A stretch of DNA of 46,274 bases from VXNE01 sp964518405 (GTDB lineage: Bacteria > Pseudomonadota > Gammaproteobacteria > Pseudomonadales > Azotimanducaceae): positions 1-46,274 of the forward strand of contig CAZFGB010000220.1 in assembly GCA_964518405.1 (NCBI GenBank), given 5' to 3'. The notes below the pieces were generated by a model, which saw nothing but the letters and a program-made list of their open reading frames with translations, did no database searches and was not told the DNA's origin. Below, one piece after another: positions 28,055 through 38,218 of this stretch (its first letter is position 1; each line of letters starts with the position of its first letter). The translations under genes and the position numbers were made by a program.

Positions 28055-28511
28055 CCGCGTATTCCCAAACCACCGGACAGGTCCGGGTGGGCGGGCCCGG
28101 ACGGCGGTTTCAGGTCGGTCGTGCCGGCTGCAATCGTGATTCTGTGATCGAAAACTTCGGATTCTATGGCGTTCTTCGTAGCGAGGCTGCGGTGGATTGC
28201 AGGGTTCCGGGATGACCGAACCGTTTCCAGGGCGTCGCAAGATGCGGCACTGCTGCGCGAAACCGTACGATGCCGATTTGTTAGCAAGCAGTGACGAAAT
28301 TCTCCGTAACTGTCCGATTTAAAGGGATTCATGGAATCGGTTTCGCTGCCATGGACGACATCGCGGCGCGTCCGCCGCTTCCTCGAAACCTGTTCCAACG
28401 CCGCAAACGCAACCCGTTCGATCGTCGCGACAGCGCTCGTTGCCGGGTTCTGCCAGCTCTCGCAGGCCCGACAGGTTCAGACCTCCCCTCGATGCAGTCG
28501 CCACATCGGAT
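28055..28511. other. Gap without a recognisable gene
   Basis: About 450 bases between the cupin remnant and the convergent PEGA lipoprotein gene. No conserved motif, repeat or RNA gene was recognised. Confidence 0.5.
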
Positions 28512-29105
28512 TCAAGGCTCTGGTTGACCTCCCGTCGGCTCCGAGGATTGCGCCCGGTCCCGATCTCCGTTGTCTCTGTCGGCACCACTGTTGGCTTCGT
28601 CCGCATCCTCGGATAAAGCTGCGATCGTTGCTGGCGGTGTTTCGTCTACAGGGTCGGCGGACTCGACGATGGGACTCAGCACGACTTTCAGCGGGTTGGG
28701 CGTCAGGTTCATCATGGCACCCGTATTGGAGTCCACGACGGCACCGATCACTCCGCCGAGCAGGATGTTTCCGGCCATGCCGGCGGCCCCGCCCTCGGCC
28801 ACGCTGTGTGAAACCACGGACTGGACTGATTGATACCCAGCCTTTGATACAGCGACGTTGTATGAACCTTCGCGTTTCAGGCGAAACGAAGAGGGTGTCA
28901 TTCCGACTATCGCGCCGGAGTCGTCAACGCTATTTTGCTCAATTTCGGCCTTGGTGAATTCGCGATCTCTTCTTCGAACTTCCACGTCGGCCCCAGATGG
29001 ATCTGAGTCCACTACAAGGGAGTCCATAGTGCCTCGCGTTACTGAGGCGCAACCCCCTGCAAGCAGTATGCTCACCGATAAAATTAGAACATGCCTGTAG
29101 TGCAT
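28512..29105 (-). CDS. PEGA-domain lipoprotein
   Basis: A 197-residue lipoprotein starting at ATG 29105 with a strong GAGGAAAAT ribosome site. The signal peptide ends in lipobox LAGGC (Cys19). Residues about 27-90 form a PEGA-like beta domain (LVVDSDPSGADVEVRRR ... GMTPSSFRLKREGSYNVAVSKAGYQS). A Gly-rich hydrophobic stretch (AGMAGNILLGGVIGAVVDSNTGAM) and an acidic, disordered tail follow. PEGA domains are often found in envelope proteins and may bind surface polymers. It is divergent from the two secreted-protein genes at 29394 and 30010 and may share regulation with them. Confidence 0.75.
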   Translation of the reverse strand: MHYRHVLILSVSILLAGGCASVTRGTMDSLVVDSDPSGADVEVRRRDREFTKAEIEQNSVDDSGAIVGMTPSSFRLKREGSYNVAVSKAGYQSVQSVVSHSVAEGGAAGMAGNILLGGVIGAVVDSNTGAMMNLTPNPLKVVLSPIVESADPVDETPPATIAALSEDADEANSGADRDNGDRDRAQSSEPTGGQPEP

Positions 29106-29393
29106 ATTTTCCTCTGTCAATTGAGAAAAGCCGACGCTTCCGACCCTAAGAATAAACCAATTCGAAGGGGATGCGTCTTAGGATCGACACGTAGTTCTGA
29201 TACGATGAATCGTTTACCGCTCGCATCGAAACCGGTTTTGCCGGGTGTGCGTGCGGGAGCCTGGGTACCCGCCGATGCCTGATGGAGGGCAGCGACGTTT
29301 TCTCTCTGTGGCGAGACCTGGGATCCTGCTCGTGAGATTGCAAGCCAGAATCGGTACCAGGATACTGCGAAGCGCCCAGAGGTTGGAGGGTTG

Positions 29394-30008
29394 ATGAGGC
29401 AGGTACTGTATACGTTGGTGCTTTTGTTCGTTATTGGCGGCGTCGATGCTACGGGGGCTGAGCGAGCGCCCTCCCTGCATTTGAAAATTACTCGAGACGG
29501 CAACTTTGAGGTCTTTTCGTCTCGTTCAAAGTCATACGGCATCAGCGTCCTGTTCGGCTTGGTCGGCGTGGGAGTTGCTTCCGCGACGAAGGATGGGAAA
29601 GACAACGAGCGTGAAGAGGCGATTTCGTCTGATGTAAATGCCCTTAATTGCAGAACTGGATTTGAACGAGCATTGTACGATCGCCTTGAAGACCACGACT
29701 ATGTTTTCCTCACCGACTCGGACGAACGTTTCCCAACTCTCGAGGTCGAGATCGTGAACTGTGGATTCAGGGTCTTGGAAAGGCGCAAGGAAGATCTGGC
29801 CGCGTTTTTCGAAGCCAAGTACCGTTTTACGAGGCCCGGTATCAAAAGGGCGAAGAAACCGCGGCGCCTGTTTCAGGTGGGTGAGTTCAGGGGTGGGTGG
29901 ATGGATTTCGAACGATCGCCGACCCTTGCTGCCGACGAGTTTCAACAGGTGCTGGCGCGGGCCGGTCAGACGCTGGCGAATCGAATCAACTATTCGAGAG
30001 GACGCTGA
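29394..30008 (+). CDS. Secreted protein of unknown function
   Basis: A 204-residue protein with an N-terminal signal peptide (MRQVLYTLVLLFVIGGVDATG, cleavage near residue 22-24) and a GGAGGG ribosome site immediately upstream of ATG 29394. A short hydrophobic segment (GISVLFGLVGVGVASA, about 49-64) follows, then a mixed region with two Cys (NCRTGFERALYDRL, EIVNCGF). I do not recognise a family. The stop is 1 base before the next ATG, so the two genes form an operon. Together with the divergent PEGA lipoprotein it suggests a small envelope-protein cluster. Confidence 0.65.
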   Translation: MRQVLYTLVLLFVIGGVDATGAERAPSLHLKITRDGNFEVFSSRSKSYGISVLFGLVGVGVASATKDGKDNEREEAISSDVNALNCRTGFERALYDRLEDHDYVFLTDSDERFPTLEVEIVNCGFRVLERRKEDLAAFFEAKYRFTRPGIKRAKKPRRLFQVGEFRGGWMDFERSPTLAADEFQQVLARAGQTLANRINYSRGR

Positions 30009-30009
30009 A

Positions 30010-30585
30010 ATGAGATCTCCGGTTTTGTTCTTGATGCTGCTCGTGGCGCAGGGATGCGCGCTGGTCGATGCTAATCTGACCATCGCTCTTCCGGAGGACA
30101 GCGTACTGGCGGGACCTCTATCGGATGTCGGGCCCAGAGAATTTGCCGTGGTTCGTATTCAGGACGCGCGCGAAGACCAGACGCGTATCGGCCACGTTAG
30201 AAACTCCTTCGACATGATTACTGCAGACGTGCTATCGGATGAGCCTGTGGAAACTGTCGTGCAGCGGGCCATCGAAGAAATGCTCGTCGAAAACGGCCAC
30301 GAACTTGCTGAATCGGGAATTCGGGTGACGGGCCGAATCAACGTTTTCTGGATTGAATCCGATCAGAATTTTGCGGATGTCGAGCTAATCGGGCAAATCG
30401 AGTGCGAACTGGCGTTCTCGGCTGACGGCGCGGAACTGTACCGCAACGACTATGTGGGTTCGCATAGTGTCAGAGCCGGAATCGTCACTCCCGGCTCGCA
30501 GCGTATGGCGATTGATGGCGCGCTGGGTTCCCTTGCTGAAGCTATTGCCTACGATGAAGCGCTGGCTGACGCCTTGCAGCAATGA
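30010..30585 (+). CDS. YajG-like lipoprotein
   Basis: A 191-residue lipoprotein with lipobox VAQGC (Cys16). The mature part, FAVVRIQDARED ... RIGHVRNSFDM ... VETVVQRAIEEMLVENGHEL ... IRVTGRINVFWIESDQNF ... VELIGQIECELAF, resembles the YajG-type family of small periplasm-facing lipoproteins: a strand with D.R, a helix of about 15 residues and a beta sheet. The molecular role of YajG-like proteins is not established. It starts 2 bases after the preceding stop and is likely cotranscribed. No lesion was seen. Confidence 0.65.
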   Translation: MRSPVLFLMLLVAQGCALVDANLTIALPEDSVLAGPLSDVGPREFAVVRIQDAREDQTRIGHVRNSFDMITADVLSDEPVETVVQRAIEEMLVENGHELAESGIRVTGRINVFWIESDQNFADVELIGQIECELAFSADGAELYRNDYVGSHSVRAGIVTPGSQRMAIDGALGSLAEAIAYDEALADALQQ

Positions 30586-32331
30586 ACCTTTGCCTGCCGT
30601 GATGTCGATATCGGCAGGACCGCACAGAGTGAACGCGCAGCATGCGGCGCAGCGGGCCGGGGCGGAGGTCGCGCCAGGTTTCGGGTGAACCGGCTCGATC
30701 CGGCTCGCCCGGGGATCCCGGACGGTCAGGCTGTCCGTCTTGTCAAGGACGACTTCGCGGCGTATCGACCGCCGCTTCCGCGAACGTGATCCGTTGGATC
30801 ATCGCGCCAGCGCTTTCGCCGGGTATGGGCAGTCCTCGTCGGCTCTACCCGTTCAGGCTTTCCCTGCTCTGTTCGTTGCGAGTGTCGAGACTGGATTGCC
30901 GACCCGACCGCCCATGAATCCTGACATCCCAAAACCGACGAAAAAGCAACGCTCCGACGAACGCAAAGCGAGTGCTGCGGGAACCGGGCTTTTTCGTCAA
31001 CGGGGTCTTGGCCTCAAGAGTTCTCGGCAAACCGTTGGACGGGAAGAGCCGTGCAGACTCTACGGAATCGGCGGGCGCTTGTCCCGGGGGTGCGGGCTTT
31101 CGTGCACCTAACACGGTCGGTCTGAAGGACGACCCGGAGACGGCTGTCGGCAGACGCGGGAGATCTTTCATGATGACGACGATGAGAACTGGACGGCGGC
31201 GGCCTGTCCGCCTGCGGGCTGGCAAACCAGCCCCTCGGTCGACGACCCGGGCGTGTCGGTGGGTCTCCTCCGGTGAACGCATCCCCGTCCACGAGGCTCT
31301 TGCCCGAACCGGAGCACGGCCTGCGCAACGGGCCACGCTCCGGCGGTCGAGCGCGCGCCCGGCAGGAGCTCAGGCACTGACAAGGGCCCGTCTCGGGCTG
31401 TCGGTGCGCAATTTCCTGACCGGAAGCGAGTCCGGGGTTCGGGAGGGATGTCGCGCCCAGCGCGGAGGTCGTCTACTCGCATGGGCCGACCAATTCCCGA
31501 ATCGGCGGTCTCACCGGCGCTTTCCGACCCCCCGTGCTGTGCAGTCTGACGCAACCGTGGACTTCGGCCTCCGGTGCACGCCGTGACGGCGGTCGAGGCA
31601 ATCCGCGCCCCGTTCGAGTGGGGAAATCAAACGCGATGCGGACGCCTGCCAAGGGGTTACCATCCGCGGGATCGAAACCGAATCTCATCCCCGCCGGGTC
31701 CTCTCGGTTTCTCCCAGGCTTCGGGGACAACCGGCCGGCGCCTGCGTGCTGCTCGTCACAAATCCGCCTGGCGCTTGGGCCGCAGCCCGGCAAACCAACC
31801 GGTCGAGGCTCGTTTCGGCACGGGGTCAGTCTCTCTACATAGCGCCGCGGAGGGCGGTTCGAACGGATTCCGTATCCCAGGACGGTCCGTCCGTGCCCGA
31901 GAAAACGGACTCGACGCATGCCGGCATCGCCGGGTTGCCTGTGCCGAGCGCCATCGACCAAGCGTCACGGCGTCGGCCAGCCTGCTCCGCCGCCGACACA
32001 TCCGCCGCCATCCTCGATGCCGGCCCGCGTTGGTCCGGTTCATGCAACGGCCGCTTCAGGTGATGTTACAGATGGGTTTCGCTATCCAATCCGCTTGCGA
32101 TGGGCACGAAAACGCGGTCCAGAGCGATTTCAGCCCAACCCGCGGCGCCAGCCGGAACGGTCGGATTCCCGGGTGTTGCCGTGCAGGGGGATTCTCGCCG
32201 TCACCGCGCTCGATCGAACTGGCGGTGCGTCCACCGGCCGGATGTGGCCGCAAGCGATCCGCTCGGTCTGGGCCCCGCGGGCAACGCCTCCAGATGCTCC
32301 GTTCAACGGCTTGCATCGGCGGGCCCCCGCG
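30586..32331. other. Long stretch without recognisable genes (1.7 kb)
   Basis: Several open frames exist on both strands, as expected by chance at this GC content, but none shows a protein family, a good start or a domain pattern. Two segments around 31200-31240 and 31760-31830 share a loosely similar GGCAAACCA...GGTCGA pattern. Likely highly degenerate pseudogene DNA. Confidence 0.5.
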
Positions 32332-34565
32332 TCATGCCGGCGCTGGCCCAACCGACGCGGCAAGCGCTTGGCGCAAGCGTCCCACCTGTGCGGCGGTCTC
32401 TCCCGGCGGCGCATGGGCGGGCGCCCACTCGATCATCGACGCGATCCAACCGACGTCTTCGGCATATTCGGCGCGCCGCCGATCGTGGGACGCGCGGTTC
32501 TTCGTGCACACCAGCGTGTAGGGGCTGCCGTGGCGCTCGGTGACATGGAACAGGTCGAGCCGGTGCCCGTCGATCTGGCGGTGCAGGTGTTTGCGCCGTT
32601 CCTTGCGCAGCGGAAACCGGCTGACGCGGGCCAGGGGATCCGAGCATAACGCCTCCAGGTGCGCGCAGTCGTCGCGGGCGCAGCCAAGGTCTGCCGGGAT
32701 GGCCCAGTCGCGGGGCTCGGCCGGCGGCCGGGCGCTGCGTTCCACCAGCGCATCGGCGGCGTGACGCCACAACACCCCATAGGCGGACGTTCCGAGCAGC
32801 CCCTCTTCGCGGAACAACGCCCTCAATACGCGCGGCACGGTGCGTTGCGGATCCACGACTTCGGGAGATTCGGCGACGACCGCCGCCGCCGCGTCCATTT
32901 CGCCGGCCAGGCCTGCCCGACCGGCTGCGGGCCCGGGCGGAGCGCCCGTGGCAGGGCGACCAGCGCGGCAAGGACGCTGTCCGCGAGCGCGTCGCGCCAG
33001 TCGAAGCCGTCCAGTTCGCCTGCAAGCAGCAACAACCGAAGGACGTCGCCGGGCCTCGATTCGAAACGCGCACCGGCCAGATCGGCCAGAAATAGAGCGG
33101 CAGGGGCCAGTCCCACCACTGCGAGCACCGCGGGCAGCGCCTCGTTCTCCGTGCCGTCATATCGGTCAAGCACGGCCTCGCGCAAAAACCGCAGCGCAAG
33201 CATCGCATCGCCATCCTGCGCGAGCAGGCGCAACATGTCGATCCGGCCCCGGTCTTCCCGGTGCGTGCGGGCCGCCGGCCAGACGTCGATCAGCCGCGCG
33301 ACTGAATCGCCGCTTCCCGCCGGGTCCAGTTCGGCCTGCCGCCGCACCTAGGCGACGGCCCCGGTCAGATTCTCGCCCGCCAGGAGTTCCAGCGTGACGC
33401 CCTCGTTGCCCGTCGCCTCGTTCACCCACTGCTCGTCGGGAACCGCGTCGTCGAGCGCTCCGCCCAGCAACGCTTCCCCCGCGTTCAGCGACCACTCCCC
33501 GTACGGCGGCCGGTCGCCGTCGGAAGCCACCCAGCCGTCCAGCCAATGGCGCCCGTCGATCACCTCTTCCATCTCCAGGCTGGCGGCGTCGTGGTCGCGC
33601 CATCCCCAGCCGTCGAGAAAGCCTCCGCGGTCATTGCGCGGCGTACCTTGTTCCTCGATGTGGACGATCGCCGCATGCAGCGCGCAGTCGGATCGTCGTG
33701 CCGCCTCGTGAAGCACCGCCGCCACCGCCGCATCGGCGTTCTTCAGCGCAGCGAAGGACAGGCCCGCCGCGCTGTAGTCGTGTTCGAGCAGCCAGACCAG
33801 CTTGTCGGGACCCGGTTCGCCGTCGCCCCAGGCGGCGAGTCCTTCCGCAATCTGCCGAGCGCGGTCCGAATAGTCGGGGGAATGCCGGTTCGTCTCGGTG
33901 TCGTTGGTGTCGACACAGAGATTTAACACCAGCGACAGGCGATGGCCTTCGAGAATCGGCCGCGTTTCGTGCACGCAGTCGGCATAGAACGCGGCATAGG
34001 CCAGTTCGGACGGCTCGCGGACGCTCATGTCGACGACGGCCTCCCGGTCACCGTGACGCACCAGGAGTTCTCCACCCGCACCGGCGGCGGGCAGTGTGAC
34101 CGACAGTGTGGCGATCATGCCGTCGACCTTCTCCGTGTCCCGATGGGCGGCAAAGAACCCGCCGGTTTCGTAGATCATCAGCTTGTACGGTCGCGCCTCG
34201 AGCCGCCCGCGCGGACACCCAAGGCCAGTCGACACTGCGTCCAGAATCCCGTTCAGGGTGGCCGGCCAGACGGTGCCCCCCAAGCGAATCCGCTCGGCTC
34301 CGATCTAGCGGCAGTCGCGAACGGACGTATCCACCAGCGTTTCCTCGAGCTTGCCGTAGGGGGCGCGTTCCGCAACCGTAATCAGCGCCCGGATCTGATC
34401 GGCAGGCACCGGAAAGGAGAGTGCTCCGACCCCGTCCACCTCCAGGGTCGGCATGGGAACGTAGTCACGGCCGTGCGTGCAGAATCCGCCGGGCCGGTCG
34501 ACGGACCGCAACAGGGTTTCGATCTGCCGCCAATCGAGCGCGTATTCCACGTCGAAGCCGGTCAT
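32332..34565 (-). pseudogene. 2OG-Fe(II) oxygenase with large C-terminal domain; two amber codons and a frameshift
   Basis: From ATG 34565 the frame runs through TAG at 34307-34305 (VRDCR*IGAERIRLGG) and TAG at 33350-33348 (LTGAVA*VRRQAELDP), and near 32910-32935 shifts frame into GRAGLAGEMDAAAAVV... ending at TGA 32332. Joined, it is about 740 residues. The oxygenase core is clear: YKLMIYETGGFFAAHRDTEK (iron-binding His-x-Asp), LSVTLPAAGAGGELLVRHG, and VHETRPILEGHRLSLVLNL (second iron His and 2-oxoglutarate Arg), as in prolyl-4-hydroxylase-like enzymes. The long helical C-terminal part resembles no family I can name. The iron and cofactor residues are intact although three lesions block normal translation. 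Confidence 0.7.
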
Positions 34566-35194
34566 ACGCGCTATGCCTTCGACTCGGTAGGGTAGGGAAC
34601 GGATAGTCTACAACATCCGACCGTGCACCCGAAACGCGGTTGCTCACCGTTCCATCTGTTGCGGAGCGAGACCACCGGGACCCGGGCAGGCGCTGCTCGA
34701 ACGCCAAGAAGCTGACCGTTCGGCCGAAGCGCGGGAAATGCCGGCGATCATCTGTTGCACGCCACGTTGACAGCGGTTTCACCGCCCTCGTTTCCGGAAA
34801 GTTCACTGTCGCGCGCGGCGAATCGACGCGGCCTGTCCGGACGCCAAGTGTGGATGGACCTTGTTCTTGGTGATGACCGGGGTGTCGACGGTGCGTCGCC
34901 CGGGCTCAGGTACTCGAGCCGTTCCTCGTCCTGTGCGCCACGTTGACGCCGCCGGGGACGAGCAGGGTGCCAGCCATGTCGCCGTCGCGTCGAGGTCGGC
35001 GGGCGCACAGCGGCCGATCCTGAGGCCGGGAGCGCCATGTCTTTATGCGTCACCGACGCTGTTCGGAGCAACCACTGACCGGTACCCGGGGCGACACCAG
35101 GAGCGAACGGCGCGCCCCGGGTGGCTGATTCTCCCTCTTCTCTTGTGCAAACGGTGGCTGTTTCGCGTATGGTTTCCAACCGGGTATATTCGTT
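34566..35194. other. Gap without a recognisable gene
   Basis: Contains the upstream regions of the divergent 2OG oxygenase and metalloprotease pseudogenes. A CTTTATGCG near 35041 recalls the core of the repeat at 18278/23173 but the match is too short to call a third copy. Confidence 0.45.
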
Positions 35195-35896
35195 TTGGAA
35201 GCACAGGCCGGTTCGGCCCGAAGCCGCAAGGCGGGCGTTGCAAGCCAGCTCGCTTCACGGGTATTGATCGCTGGCCTGTTGCTGTTCCCCGGGACCATGC
35301 CGGCCCGACCCATCGACGCTCCGGTCGGCGCATCGCTGTTCCGCCGGTCGATCGCTTTCCCGGCGCCTGGTCCCGCGAGGCCGCAACCCGAGCGGCCAAG
35401 GATCGTCGAACTGAGTTCCCTGGAGCGCGCAGGAGACCGGCTTGAGGCATCTCAGCCCGTGTCTCTCGCGCTTGACCTGCCCGACAACCGAGTACGCCGT
35501 GCTGTCTTCGACCGGACGACCGGCACGCCACGAGGATTCGTCCTGTCCGGCACGCTGGAGAAAGTGCCCGCAAGCCTGGTCACAATCGTCGTGAACGACG
35601 GCATTGTTGCCGGCAGCGATCTGACACCGTTCGACGAGTACCCGATGTGGCCTGCCGGTGCGGGCACGGTTACGGTGACCAGGATCGATCCCGGCGGATT
35701 CCCGCCGCTCGATCGACCTGCGGGGTCGTCCGACCCATAGCGCAACCCGGCAAGGAAGTCGGCTCCGCGACCCGCGGCGGAAGCGAGTTCAACGATCGAC
35801 CTCGCCGCGTTCTGGACGCGGAACGTCCGGGCGGAGGAGGGCAGCACCGGGAAAGTTCGTGCCCTGATCGACGCCGGTGCACGCCGGTGCACTTGA
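35195..35896 (+). pseudogene. N-terminal fragment of a secreted zinc metalloprotease (reprolysin-like), with amber codon
   Basis: The frame has a hydrophobic export segment (ASRVLIAGLLLFPGTMPA), then a prodomain-like beta-rich region: LEASQPVSLALDLPDNRVRRAVFDRTTGTPRGFVLSGTLEKVPASLVTIVVNDGIVAG and GAGTVTVTRIDPGGFPPLD. A TAG at 35738-35740 follows; the same frame continues RNPARKSAPRPAAEASSTIDLAAFWTRNVRAEEGSTGKVRALIDAG to TGA 35894-35896. The last part matches the start of the M12-type catalytic domain (IDLL..YT...A...G....V.A.I..A), but the zinc motif HExxHxxGxxH is absent. So it is truncated and carries an in-frame stop. A tandem GCCGGTGCAC duplication at the break point may be involved. Confidence 0.5.
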
Positions 35897-35976
35897 CAGC
35901 GATGGGGGGAAACGCGCATGTTAGGCAGTTAGCGCATCGCGCACTGTGGGGAAGTCCGGGAGCGAGCAGAGGGCCA

Positions 35977-36522
35977 ATGAACCAAGCGAAGGTGCAGGAA
36001 ATCTGCGAGGAAATCGTCGACAACGTCGAGGGGGCCTTGGGTTGTGCGTTGGTGGATCTCGGCACCGGCCTGCCCCTGGCGCTCGACGTCAAACCCCAGT
36101 CGCCGGTCAACGCCGCGGCGATGGAACTGATGTCCGCGGCGGGCGTTACCTACTTTCGGGCTTATGGCCGAAAGCCCGCGGAGACGGGCGAGCACCCGCA
36201 CGGCGGGAACGCCGTGGAAGAAATCCAGGCAACGACGGCAGAGACCTACCACTTCATGTCCCTCGTGCCCGACCAGGACCAGCAGTTGCTCATCTTGATC
36301 TCCGAACGCGAGTCCAGCAATCTGGCACTGGGTTGGGTGGCCATGCGGCAAGCGCTTGAGATGATTCAAAAGGTCAGCGCCAACGGTACGGATGCGTCTG
36401 CCAGACCGCCTGCAGATCTATCCTCGCCGCCTTACCGTTCTGCGCAGCCGTCGAAGGAACCGACTTCCAGCTTTGCAAACCATCGTACGCGCAGCCGGCG
36501 CACCATCTGGGGCCAGCGTTGA
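35977..36522 (+). CDS. Roadblock/LC7-like protein beside tadA
   Basis: A 181-residue protein from ATG 35977 (purine-rich AGAGGG upstream). It begins VQEICEEIVDNVEGALGCALVDLGTGLPLAL and later reads TYHFMSLVPDQDQQLLILISERESSNLALGWVAMRQALEMI; both blocks parallel the protein at 26059-26916 with the same spacing. This alpha/beta pattern fits the roadblock/LC7 fold. The tail is Ser/Pro-rich and basic, much shorter than in the paralogue. It is convergent with tadA, whose stop lies 10 bases away, separated by a small palindrome. A link to pilus control is inferred from position only. Confidence 0.6.
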   Translation: MNQAKVQEICEEIVDNVEGALGCALVDLGTGLPLALDVKPQSPVNAAAMELMSAAGVTYFRAYGRKPAETGEHPHGGNAVEEIQATTAETYHFMSLVPDQDQQLLILISERESSNLALGWVAMRQALEMIQKVSANGTDASARPPADLSSPPYRSAQPSKEPTSSFANHRTRSRRTIWGQR

Positions 36523-36523
36523 C

Positions 36524-36538
36524 CGGTTGAGTCAACCG
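36524..36538. terminator. Short palindrome between convergent genes
   Basis: CGGTTGA-G-TCAACCG, 7-bp arms around one base, overlapping the tadA stop and following the roadblock-like gene stop by two bases. It may act in both directions but is short and lacks a T run. Confidence 0.3.
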
Positions 36539-37893
36539 TGCCGCATTGCCGCGTGGCCACGCCCCAGGGCGGCGAGCAGCAATTTGCCGTATCCCATGTC
36601 TTCGACACGCTCCGTGAACGACGGGCGTCCGCCGCTACACTCGAACCGATTCGCGCCCGCATCGTAAACCCAGAGATCTTCCAATACGGGCACCTCGCCC
36701 TCCAACCCGGCCACATCGGTGATGGAAACGATGCGCCGCTTGCCGTCCCGGAAGCGCGCGACCTGCACGATGAGATCGACCGCCGAGACGACCTGGTTGC
36801 GGGTCGCCGAAAGCGGCATCTCGCCCGAACCCATCATCAACAGGTATTCCAGCCGGCTAATGGTGTCGCGCGGACTGTTGGCGTGGACCGTGAACATGGA
36901 CCCCGGGTGACCCGTGTTCATCGCCTGCAAGGCTTCCAGCGCCTCCGGTCCCCGAACCTCGCCGACGATGATGCGGTCGGGTCGCATCCGGAGGGCGTTC
37001 TTCAACAGGTCGCGCATGGTGATTTCCCCCGAGTTCTCGGAAGACGGCGCTCGCGTTTCGAGACGCACGACATGGGGCTGACGCAGATTCAACTCCGCCG
37101 CGTCCTCCAGGGTCACGATGCGTTCTTCGGGATGGATGCTGCCCGACAACGCGTTGAGAATGGTGGTCTTTCCGGCGCCCGTCCCGCCTGCCACGACGAT
37201 ATTGAGTTGTGCCCCCGTTGCCAACTCCAGAAGACTCGCCATGCCCGGGTGCATTGTGCCGCCCTGGGCGAGTTCCCGGATGGAAAAACCTCCCTTGCGA
37301 AAGCGGCGGATGGAAATCGCGGCCCCGTCGATCGCCAACGGCGGGCCGATGATATTGACGCGGGAGCCGTCTTCCAGGCGCGCATCGCACATGGGACTGA
37401 GTTCGTCGATGCGGCGCCCGATATTCGAGGCGATGCGCTGCGCGATACGGGTGAGATGGTCGGCGTCAAGAAACTGGATATCCACCTTGCTCAGTCGACC
37501 CCTGCGCTCGACGTACACCGAATTCAAGCCGTTGACCAGGATGTCGCTGACGTCCGGGTCGCGCAGTACGGAGCCAAGCGGTCCGAGGCCCCGCATTTCG
37601 TCCACCAGGCGAACCGCCAAGTTTGACAGGTTGCCGCCGACCGCGGGGGCATCGGCGGCCGTTTCCAGCCTGCGCAGGATGGTACCGACCTCCTCGGTCA
37701 ATTCCTTCGTGTCCAGCGCTGCGGCGCGTTCCGAGTCAAGCGCTTCCAGAACGCGGCTGTGATACCAGGGAACGATCGACTCGAATCGGTTGCGTACGAC
37801 GGGCTCCGTACCGCTGGCGGTCTCCGTGCCCGTTTGTCTGTCTTGGCGATGTTGCGGCAGCGAACCACGTCGATGTCGAATGGAATGGGCCAT
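36532..37893 (-). CDS. tadA: Tad pilus assembly ATPase TadA/CpaF
   Basis: A 453-residue secretion ATPase of the CpaF/TadA type. The N-terminal domain leads to DPDVSDILVNGLNSVYVERRGRL, then the Asp/His-box region, Walker A GGTGAGKTT (residues 236-244), the acidic box IVTLEDAAELNL, Walker B RIIVGEVRG (307-315) and the His box MNTGHPGSMFTVHAN (325-339). It would power assembly and possibly retraction of the Flp pilus from the cytoplasmic side. All motifs are present. It is separated from the other Tad genes at 1-9 kb by about 28 kb, and from tadZ by a gene on the opposite strand, so it may form its own transcription unit. Confidence 0.95.
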   Translation of the reverse strand: MAHSIRHRRGSLPQHRQDRQTGTETASGTEPVVRNRFESIVPWYHSRVLEALDSERAAALDTKELTEEVGTILRRLETAADAPAVGGNLSNLAVRLVDEMRGLGPLGSVLRDPDVSDILVNGLNSVYVERRGRLSKVDIQFLDADHLTRIAQRIASNIGRRIDELSPMCDARLEDGSRVNIIGPPLAIDGAAISIRRFRKGGFSIRELAQGGTMHPGMASLLELATGAQLNIVVAGGTGAGKTTILNALSGSIHPEERIVTLEDAAELNLRQPHVVRLETRAPSSENSGEITMRDLLKNALRMRPDRIIVGEVRGPEALEALQAMNTGHPGSMFTVHANSPRDTISRLEYLLMMGSGEMPLSATRNQVVSAVDLIVQVARFRDGKRRIVSITDVAGLEGEVPVLEDLWVYDAGANRFECSGGRPSFTERVEDMGYGKLLLAALGRGHAAMRHG

Positions 37894-38218
37894 GGCGATC
37901 GTCTAGATCAAGCGCCGCGGAAACCGCGCTTGGCGTTTGGTTCGTCCCTGGAATTATCGGAAGGCATGCCGATGGGCGTCCTCCTGCCCGGTGGTTGCTG
38001 TGCATTATACTCCTGCCTGGCCGAAAGCATGGAGCAGTTTACCTAAACATGATACGCGTAGCGTGCAGTCCACGGCAAAAGCGGTTCGCCGGTCGTCTTG
38101 CAACGACCGAACGCTGCCGTGGGAGTTCAAGTAAGTGTTTTCTTCCATCGGCGCCGGCACACCTGCCGCGCGGCCGGAGACCGTCCTCCATCCCGACCGC
38201 GGGGGAGCCTCGTTAGCC
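37894..38218. promoter_or_regulatory. Divergent intergenic region of tadA and tadD-like gene
   Basis: 325 bases between divergently read genes, so it must hold both promoters. A TATACT hexamer (38006-38011) could be a -10 for the plus strand, but I see no good -35 at the right distance, so no promoter is assigned firmly. Confidence 0.35.

Noticed and set aside
30845..31336. 163-codon minus-strand frame in the gene-free block
   Set aside because: No recognisable domain, no good start and composition like shadow frames.
35037..35070. Third copy of the CTTTATGCG repeat
   Set aside because: Only about nine bases match well; the rest is too divergent to separate from chance.
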